This document shows positions 56,380 to 64,000 of a DNA stretch of 64,000 nt, in pieces (positions within the stretch are counted from its first letter, which is position 1; the number at the start of each line of letters is the position of its first letter). Origin of the DNA: Xylona heveae TC161. Taxonomy: Eukaryota > Ascomycota > Xylonomycetes > Xylonales > Xylonaceae. The notes under the pieces were generated by a model. The model had not been told where the DNA came from. It saw nothing but the letters and a program-made list of their open reading frames with translations, and did no database searches. Where the stretch lies: positions 2,857,726 to 2,921,725 of the forward strand of contig NW_017264193.1 in assembly GCF_001619985.1 (NCBI RefSeq). The letters run 5' to 3'. The position numbers and the translations under genes were made by a program.

Positions 56380-59315
56380 TCACAGGGAAGCGCGGACTAA
56401 GGCCTCAATCTCGCGCACGGTCTCTGGGGTTGACATTTGGCTTGCCATGAGGTACAAGACATTTCCGAGCACACGACAATGGATGTCCCAGCGCGGGCCA
56501 GCATCGCCAAGCGTGCCTGTCATGAGTGCGGACTGCAACTCCTTGGAGGCCGTAGACGTGTAACCTGTGACACATTAGCAAAAGAAATGCTCCAAGGGAT
56601 TGGTGACGCAAGAAGGACATAAGGTAGGTATGTTCCCCAGCAAGCAATTGACTTACCACCTCCACTAGGATCCTGTAGCTCAATGGCAAGGACCGAACCG
56701 ATTGCAAAAACCCCGCGCACTTTGTCGTGGAGGGATAAGGAAGTGACGAAATCTTTGGACCAAACACTCCACACGCCTGTAGGACATTCTTCAGTATGAA
56801 GCTTGATGTCACCCGACTCGGCTTCAATGTTTGAAGGCGCAATCCAATCCAGCTTAAAAACGTCCCAATGTCCCGTTTTATCCAGCTCATTCATGGTCTG
56901 GAGAGACTTCTCGGCCACCTTGCACCCGATCGGGTGCGCTGTATAGCTATGGCCATGGAGGAGAGCATCCGTCTTCTCGGCGCTATCAAACGCGTTGAAA
57001 ATGGGCTCACTGGCCACGGTCACGCACAGAGGTACCACGCCTCCGGTCAGCAACTTGGCGTGGATAGAGACATCTGGATGTACGCCCAGGAATGCGGAGG
57101 AGCTGGCACGGCCTAGTCTGTAGAATCCGGTAAAGACCTCGTCGAATATTACCGGGAGACCAGACCAGTCGTTTGAGGTTCCTTCAATGGTCGTAGTCTC
57201 GTTGCTTCTGGTTCCAAACAGTTCCGGGTTTTCCCGTACCACGCGAACCAGCATGCGCTGGAAGAGTGGATCGCTGAACCTGTCAGTCTGGAGCTTCGAT
57301 ATTCACCTTGTTGAAGGGAGCAACTTACGCAAAAAGCATTCCTCCGGCACCTAATATGACTGGCTCCATCACAAGGGCGCCGAATTTTCTGCCCTGCTTC
57401 TGCAGCTTTTCCAATGTGTCTATAATGTATTGCTGGTATCTTTGGCCCTCCTCTCCATGTTCTCGCCTCTCAACGTCGAAGATATCTGTAAGAGAAGAAT
57501 GAACGCCGCCGGAACCAAGCGCTTGTTGTAAGTTTTCTGGTACCTCCACAACCCAGGAGCCGTTAGCCATCTTTATTTTTGGGTAGTCGAACCAGAAGCC
57601 TCGGCCTTGATACCATTCCACTTTCTCATTGTATACGGATGGCTCGGCGCAGTCCATAACGCCCATGGTATCACCGTGATAGCTTCCTTGAAGCCCAATA
57701 ATTTCTATATTATCGGATGGAGACCATCCGTATCTAAGGCGAGCTGCTCGTAGACCCATCTTGATGGCAACTTCGGCACCTGCACTGCCGTTATCGGTAT
57801 AGAAGACGCGGCTCATCCTTGGGTTATTAAGATACTTGAGAACCATTTCAGCCAGCGAAAGTGCTGGTTCGTGGACAGCTTCGGCGAACATGACATGGCC
57901 ATATCGGCCTGCTGCGTAGGCTGCTGCAAGGACAAGCTCGGGATTGGCATGGCCTAAGCCTTGTGTCCACCACGAGGCAGAGCCATCGAATGAAGGCTTG
58001 AGGAGAGGTGCTGAAGAATCCTCCGTATAGTTATCAATTGCTTTGACAGGCAGTGTTGACGTTTGGAAAAAGTCACCACTGGCGGAGTCAATTGTCGTGA
58101 TACGTTCAGGTGAAAGGAGCTGATGTTGTGTAAAAGGATACCAAATGCACTCTAGCGCCCGGGAAGGCATGCTCTGAAGTCGATTTATCCGGTTTTCGTG
58201 CTGTTCATCAAGTCTTGACAAGAGATCTTGCATGCTTGGAAGACTGCTAACGTCCTCGTAATAGGTCGCGAGCGATTTCTCGTCTTCCAGAAGAGACTCC
58301 TTGCGTTCTGGAGGAAACGGCAGCGATAAGCTCGGGATGTTCTGCTTATCAAAATATGTTCGGAGATAGTCGTCATTCTGATAGACCGCATCATGAAAAA
58401 GCATAACTGAAGCGACATCATATCCTCTGATTCGGAGCGACTCATAAGCGGAGATGCTGGAAGAAATACCCCCAAGACGGGAGTCCGCAATTAGGACTAC
58501 AGGAAGTCGCAGTGGCCGGTACAGATCCGCCTGTGAAGCTCCACTTGGTCCAGGGGAGTGCACTCCGCCGGCAGTCTCAAGAATGGCAAAACCAGGACCT
58601 GCCTGCGCACATTCTACGAAATGATCCCGAATTCCTCTGAGAACTTTGCTGTCCGAGGGTGTTTCCTAGAAACAGGTCAAATTTGGAATTATGACATTGT
58701 TCTGAATGAGTTCGCAATTAAGAGGGAAGCTGGGGTGTTGAAGCTCTGCGACATACTTACCTGAGCTGAAGAAAGAGCGGCAAGATGAGGACTAATCGGT
58801 TTCTCAAACTGGTGAAGGCAATGCGTTGATACGCCTTGAGCAAAACGAGAGACATGTCTGTCTCAGAAAGTTAATCACGGGCCGGGTAATGAGAAATTAA
58901 AAAGCCATGCCAACGTCTGATACCAGAAAGTTAGCAGAGGCATCTAGAGAATAAAGGTGATCTCGTGTAGAGTAGAATGTTGCGGGCAACGCAACTGGGT
59001 CAAGTCTAATGTTTGAAGTATTGCCTTCAAGTATTTCCTTGGTGAAAGACGCCGGAGAGGGTTCAAATAGAATTATAAATGCAGAAGTCAAACGCCGAAA
59101 CGGATAATCGCAAACAACTTACACCTATCATCAGCCTCGTCAAGTGGGCCTGTTGACACGGGTTTCAAAAACCAGACATTCTCCGCCGGGCGTCTCTTTT
59201 TGGACGCCTTAGCCAAGATGGTGGAGAAGATGGTTTTTCCTACATCTGTGTTGGCTCCATAAACTTGGTAGGCTCGTAAAGAACGCCAAAGAAGAGAGCC
59301 AATTGGCTGAGACAT
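56380..59315 (-). CDS. bioDA: BioDA, bifunctional dethiobiotin synthetase / DAPA aminotransferase
   Basis: Catalyses two consecutive biotin steps: KAPA to DAPA (SAM-type aminotransferase, PLP) and DAPA to dethiobiotin (ATP, CO2). Exons 59315-59125, 58857-58761, 58665-57329, 57273-56657 and 56564-56380 give 808 aa. N-terminal BioD: P-loop GANTDVGKT at 20-28, KPVSTGPLDEADDRHVSRF, FAILETAGGVHSPGP. C-terminal BioA from about residue 250: YPFTQHQLL, GSASWWTQGLGHANPEL, GSYHGDTMGVMDCAEP, VIFDEVFTGFYRLG and PLP lysine K615 in IHAKLLTGG, then HGHSYTAHPIGC. Some plants and filamentous fungi carry this fusion. The exon 4 acceptor is chosen so that GMLFADPLFQRML is continuous. It faces bioF head-to-head, 1.18 kb away. 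Confidence 0.95.
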
Positions 59316-60500
59316 TCCAATTGATGGAAGCCGAAAACGAGGCTCTTGTACTAATACTCTGGGAGTCCTCGTCGTCTACATAAAATGAGTTGCCAATTGA
59401 ATTGGGTATATATCAAATATTCTGTCGTCTTGACAGGTATTTTCGACCCCACAGCTCAAATGTCCCGCAGCTTATTTTCTCGGCAAAAGCTCCATAACCA
59501 GATAGCTAAGGTTCTGAGGGCAACGGCCTGAAGGTCCAATGGCACTCTCGCAACGGACTTGCAAAGCGCAGAACGCTGGGCCGTTTCCTTCCTTTGAATT
59601 GCACAGAATGATAGGGAGAACGTCTGACAGTGGTTGAGGGAATATGAGATGCAACGATAAGAGATTAAATAATGTGTCTTACTACTCCGTAGAGCTTGGA
59701 CGCAGGAACCAGAGAGATCTTCCAGTGGGGTTACTGCCAGGTGCTGCGCAATCGGACTTTTACTGGTAGAGTTTAGGCTCGGGGATAGCTTCCGTTGCCA
59801 CGGTACGGTGGTTGAGACATTTTTCCCGGCCAAAGCCCACTACGCTCTCTCTATCAAATCTCATCGCCCAACGATTGAGATGCTTCTGACTCATGCTGAA
59901 ATGCGAATAGGCCTTTGTAATGAAAGGAATGAACAAGTCAATGCTTACAGAGAATGCTTTCGCACACCACGCTTGTTTCCATTGACGAGTACAGTGTGCT
60001 TCTTACCAATCACCCATTTTTCGTGTAAATACAGACCCTCGTGTTACATGTATTACGAGACTACAGATAATATAACAAAAAAACTTATCTCTTTTCCAAG
60101 CAATACTGAATTACCATAGCACTCTTTCATTAAAGCTCTGGCCTGAAGCTTCTAATTGGGATCAAATTCAACAAGCTCCTGGACAGCGGATACAAAAGAG
60201 CCGTTAGAGCCGATTACGTAAAAGCGAGAGCAGATCGCATGGCTCACTAACTTTAACTAGAGGGCCAACCAACGTTTAGGCAGCTTTTGGTGAGGGAGAA
60301 TCCGTCCTCAGACGCGCCAACTAGCTAACATTTTGCCAACCACCACTTGATCTACTAACTAACTGATACACGTAGTTCAGTTAGTGGCTGTCATGACCGA
60401 GGCCCGAGGGAAGTCTGCTTCCTGTATCGCGGGGTCTTGAGACGATGCAGCCCATCATGCTTGCCTGCACAATACTCCGCTCAAGTGTTCCCGTCCAGAG
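59316..60500. promoter_or_regulatory. bioDA / bioF divergent promoter region
   Basis: About 1.18 kb between start codons. No supported gene: a 125-codon minus-strand frame (59456-59833) lacks an ATG start and has a stop just upstream. It contains the inverted repeat at 60358-60385, listed separately. Confidence 0.6.
60358..60385. promoter_or_regulatory. Inverted repeat ACTAACTGA/TCAGTTAGT upstream of bioF
   Basis: Perfect 9-bp arms (60358-60366, 60377-60385) around a 10-bp spacer, 116 bp before the bioF ATG. Placement and symmetry suggest a regulator site; function is inferred. Confidence 0.5.
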
Positions 60501-61955
60501 ATGTCACCAAGCAGGGGAAACTCTTCAGAATCGCCTGGTCTACTTTTGACCTTCAAGGCCTTACTTGAACGGCGACTTTCTAATTCAACCCTCCGCCAAT
60601 TGACAATTTCCCCGGCCGACTCGGTGGACTTCTCTTCCAATGATTATCTGTCCCTCGCTCCTTCGCCGTCATTTCAATCCGCTTTTCAGAAAGAGCTCGC
60701 TGCACTACAGCCTACGTTCCCGATAGGTAGTACCGGCTCACGTCTGTTGGACGGAAATTCTTCGTACGCGGAAAATTTAGAGAGAGAGATTGCTGCATTC
60801 CATAATGCTCCTGCTGCCCTGCTATTCAACTCGGGCTTTGAAGCAAATGTGGGCATCTTCTCGTGCATTCCGCAACCTGGAGATGTCATCATCTACGACG
60901 AATATATCCATGCCAGCGTCCATGATGGCATGCGACTTTCCAGGGCCAAGAGTTGCAAAGCCTTCGCGCACAATTCGATTGCCGACTTTCGGAAGGTTCT
61001 TCAATCGTTCATTGATGCCGACCCTCTTCTCATAACGGGAAAGTCCAATGTGATTATTGCCGTCGAGAGTGTATATAGCATGGACGGAGACACCTGCCCT
61101 CTCAAGGAGTTTGTGAGCAGTGTTGAGAGCATGCTCCCGGCCGGTAACGGATATATTATAGTGGATGAAGCACACTCCACCGGTGTGTTTGGGCAAGATG
61201 GGCGCGGTTTTGTCTCTGCCCTTGGGATGGAGGATCGCATCTTTGCCCGTTTGCATACGTTTGGCAAGGCACTAGCCTGCAATGGAGGTAATCATTCACG
61301 GACTCCAATGACAAATGTCTCCTCGATCATAACCGATTATGACCACTTGCTAACCTACATTGTTTGGGCATTCGATAGCCGCGGTATTATGTCCTCCGCT
61401 GATGAAACAATATCTTGTAAATTATGCTCGAAGCCTGATTTATACCACCTCATTATCGTACCCTTCTTTGGCAAGCATTAAAGCAGTTTACCGGCTCATG
61501 AAGGAAGGCCAGATCAATCCAGTATGAATCCATTGGACTGTCATTGCCAGTTTTCCTTTCCGTTAATATATGCTGATGCTAAATCCATTTTCCAGCTTCA
61601 ATCTCAGCTTTGGGCTACCATCAGGACATTCCATAGTCGACTCGACGCACTTGCGAAGAAGAGTCCTCCTCAATTGCTTCGGACATTTGACGAAGCGCCA
61701 AAATCTCAAATATTGGCGCTTCTCACGTCCCGTCCACGCAGCCTGGCGAAGTACTGTCAGAAGCACGGGTACATAGTCCGAGCCATTGTCCCTCCAACCG
61801 TTCCCGCTGGCGCCGAACGGGTGCGAGTCTGTCTTCATGCCAGCACCACGGAAGAAGAACTGGAAGGTCTTTTACAAAGGATAGAGGAATGGGTCGAAAC
61901 GAAACGTTTGGAATTGGAGCATCCGGCCGAGGCCCGTCCCAAAGCCATGCTATGA
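60501..61955 (+). CDS. bioF: BioF, 8-amino-7-oxononanoate (KAPA) synthase
   Basis: A PLP enzyme that condenses pimeloyl-CoA with alanine to give KAPA, the step before BioA. Exons 60501-61287, 61379-61521 and 61596-61955 give 429 aa. Seen: VDFSSNDYLSLAPSPSF, GSTGSRLLDGNSSYAENLE, LLFNSGFEANVGIFS, YDEYIHASVHDG, IIVDEAHSTGVFG (PLP Asp) and the Schiff-base lysine K256 in HTFGKALACNG. After the first splice ALACNGAAVLCPPLMKQYLV is continuous. BioF of Aspergillus is peroxisomal; here the last residues are KAML, a weak match to the PTS1 pattern. With bioDA it makes a divergent biotin pair. All key residues are intact. Confidence 0.95.
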
Positions 61956-62385
61956 TGGGGCTTGGGCCAAAGTAGACGATATATAATATTTGCTTTCCTA
62001 CTCATTTCACATAAACTTGATATAAGCTTGTAAATATATTTAACTTTTCAAAGAATATCATGAATGTAGATGGTAACCACAACATGGTGGATTCTATACC
62101 TTCGTACCTTTCTGGTAGAAAGGAGCTTTGCACCAAAGGCTTTTGTCGCGCGCTCTGACGACTTTTGCTGAGGTAAGTCATGACTAATTAGACCGCGGTA
62201 GCGGTTCACTGAGTCGACCGTAGCACCATCACCACCGAACGCCAAGATTTCGAAACCACTTCGCACAAATCGCCAAACGGGGTCTGGGACTGCCTAAATT
62301 CGACAAGCACCACATTGTTGACGCATTTCGGGTCTCTCCAAGCGCATACTGTTGCCCGATTCTCCCAATACCGGTAGTCGACATC
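61956..62385. other. Intergenic bioF / eIF3m
   Basis: About 430 bp with both genes on the plus strand: bioF 3' flank and eIF3m promoter. Nothing else seen. Confidence 0.6.
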
Positions 62386-63845
62386 ATGCCTGCACCGTCA
62401 AATATCCTCTTGATTGAGGGTAGCTTCGAGGAACTTGTCGACGAATTCGCACAGTACCTCGACAATCTCCGCAAAAGCGAGGATGGCACCAGTGTGCACT
62501 CGGAAATCACCCCTCTGCTCGAGCAGGGCCAGAACGACGAGGTGTTGAAGAAGCTGGTGACTTCCAGCTCAGTCTTGAACAGCGCTCCTGAGAAGGGTTA
62601 GTTTTTTTATCCATCCAGTCGCGGGGTTTGGAAGATTTTCGGCTTCACGTCTGCATAAAAATGGAGAAAATATCGCCTACGCGGACAGGAAAGGAGGAGG
62701 AGGGAAAAACAAATTGCAATCAATCAGAAAAGCTAACGAATGGGTTTTAATACTATACAGAGATCATCCCTGCGTACAACCTGCTTGTCCACCTGATCCG
62801 CCAGTCGCCCAATGTGAACATTTTCCTTCCCAAAATCTGCAACTACCTCTCGCAACCCCTTGGTGCTTCGCCGAGCAGCGGAAGCGGCCTTGCTCTCTCG
62901 GTTCTTACCACCATCTTCAACATCCTCCCGTCCAACAACGAGAGCCGGTACCACGTTTTCCTCGCCGTCCTGCGGGTCATCAAGTCGAGCGCTTCATTCG
63001 ACGCTCTGCGGCCACAGCTCAAGAACTTGGACAACTGGATTGCGCAATGGGAAGTTGACGAGGAGGACCAGCGCAAGCTGTTCCTCGGCATTGCCGATGT
63101 TGCCCTCGAAGTGAGCGAGACCGAGCAATCCTACCTGTACTTGCTGCGCGCTCTCAAGACGATCCCCACCGAGGAAGTCTCGGAGCCTGAGGCCCGCGAA
63201 CTGTCCCTCCGCGCTCTCAAGTCGGCTCTTACATCCCCCTCGCATTTTGACTTCCAGGACTTGACGGCGCTGGATTCCATCCAGGCTCTCCGCAAGTCGG
63301 ACCCGATTTTCTTCGAGCTGCTCGAGATCTTCAACGCCGAGCTTCTCGACGACTACGCCGACTTCCAGGAGACCAACGCCAAGTGGATCGACGAGCAGGG
63401 ACTCGACCAGGACGTCCTCTACCGCAAGATGCGTCTGCTGACGCTCGCCTCCCTGGCCGCCTCTACCCCGTCGCGCGCCCTCCCTTACGCCCAGATCGCA
63501 AAGGCCCTCCAGGTCCCTGCCGAAGAGGTCGAGATGTGGGTCATCGATGTCATCCGTGCCGGTCTCGTCGAGGGCAAGCTCTCCCAGCTCAACCAGACCT
63601 TCCTCATCCATCGCAGCACCTACCGTGTCTTTGGCGAGAACCAGTGGCGCGAGGTTGCCTCCCGTCTTGACATTTGGCGCGAGAGCCTCGTCAACGTTCT
63701 CGAGGTTGTGCGACGAGAGCGCGAGAACGTCATCGTCCAGAAAGAGCGCGAGCTGCGTGAGCTCGAGGCCAAGGTGACCGGTGCTCCCGCTCCCACCGGC
63801 AACACGAGAAGAGGAAACGCTCCCCGCGAGATTGAGGTCGAGTAA
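62386..63845 (+). CDS. eif3m: eIF3m, translation initiation factor 3 subunit M
   Basis: A PCI-domain subunit of the eIF3 scaffold on the 40S ribosome. Exons 62386-62596 and 62761-63845 give 431 aa, close to other fungal eIF3m. The N-terminus MPAPSNILLIEGSFEELVDE is followed by helical repeats, and the PCI domain at about 220-380 has YAQIAKALQVPAEEVEMWVI and VEGKLSQLNQTFLIHRSTYR, the eIF3m signature. The tail is a Glu/Arg helix (RRERENVIVQKERELRELEA) and ends APREIEVE. Intron 1 is 164 nt with donor GTTAGT. Codon usage is strongly GC3-biased compared with its neighbours, as expected for a highly expressed gene. Confidence 0.95.
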
Positions 63846-63927
63846 GAATTCTCAAATATCTCTTCTTTCTCTCTCCTGAGTTGTTTTCTCTTTTTCTTTG
63901 GTTGCTCTCTTATTTCACCTCCTTTTT

Positions 63928-63958
63928 CTTCACCTTCACCTTCACCTTCACCTTCCCC
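63928..63958 (+). repeat. (CTTCAC)n hexanucleotide repeat
   Basis: About four CTTCAC units in the eIF3m 3' flank, surrounded by CT-rich sequence. If a gene lies on the minus strand at the right edge, this could encode a Glu/Gly or Lys/Val repeat, but the window ends too soon to judge. Confidence 0.8.
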
Positions 63959-64000
63959 TCTTCTCCGTCGGATGATTGCTCTTTGATGGCCTCCCCCTTT

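Noticed and set aside
59456-59833. Minus-strand frame of 125 codons in the bioDA/bioF promoter
   Set aside because: It begins with TTG, a TAG lies just upstream in frame, and a spliced variant ending in a Cys-rich stretch gave nothing recognisable.

Overview
The window is nuclear DNA of a filamentous ascomycete (Pezizomycotina). The gene set points to Eurotiomycetes, but I cannot name a genus from sequence alone. The evidence is short introns (mostly 49-110 nt) with GT...AG ends and CTAAC-like branch sites, a fused biotin gene bioDA, a sphingolipid C9-methyltransferase, GPI-type cell-wall proteins and a Pan1 with LxxQxTG repeats. I found no transposon, viral fossil, CRISPR array or secondary-metabolite backbone gene. 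Exon coordinates were read by hand. Reading-frame phase was checked across nearly all junctions, so most boundaries should be exact; doubtful ones are flagged.

Layout. 1-2454 (-): meiotic MutS homologue MSH4, running off the left edge. 2709-4393 (+): ribosome-assembly WD40 protein Notchless/Rsa4. 6051-7502 (+): secreted CAP/PR-1-like protein. 8267-10864 (-): ribosome-quality-control E3 ligase Hel2/ZNF598. About 11973-12131 (+): U6 snRNA gene interrupted by a 55-nt spliceosomal intron, followed by a tRNA-like/B-box-like element. 12663-15570 (-): recyclin-1. 16281-18052 (-): sphingolipid C9-methyltransferase. 18791-19235 (+): small unknown protein. 19716-21187 (-): securin (Cut2-like). 22014-22744 (+): tropomyosin. 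23012-23727 (-): Rrp17/Nol12. 23979-25133 (+): Big1. 25653-26490 (-): Fcf1. 27283-28335 (+): Csi2/Skg6-like membrane protein. 29358-32942 (-): large DEDDy 3'-5' exonuclease. 33601-35919 (-): Zn2Cys6 transcription factor. 36229-36778 (+): Lsm5. 37498-39048 (-): SRPK-like kinase. 39636-44261 (+): Pan1. 45106-46439 (-): Rpb11. 47333-51249 (-): WW + PhoD-like phosphatase. 53367-54111 (-): small GPI-type secreted protein. 56380-59315 (-) and 60501-61955 (+): divergent biotin pair bioDA and bioF. 62386-63845 (+): eIF3m.

How the genes relate. Most are unlinked housekeeping genes. Themes that recur are ribosome biogenesis and translation (Rsa4, Rrp17, Fcf1, Hel2, eIF3m), RNA splicing and transcription (U6, Lsm5, an SRPK-like kinase, Rpb11), and cell wall, endocytosis and polarity (CAP protein, Big1, Csi2-like, recyclin, tropomyosin, Pan1). 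The only clear metabolic cluster is bioDA/bioF, which covers three consecutive steps of biotin synthesis. The most unusual items are the intron-containing U6 gene, a 15-nt MSH4 micro-exon that encodes part of the Walker A motif, an in-frame alternative first exon inside RPB11 intron 1, and perfect inverted repeats in two divergent promoters.
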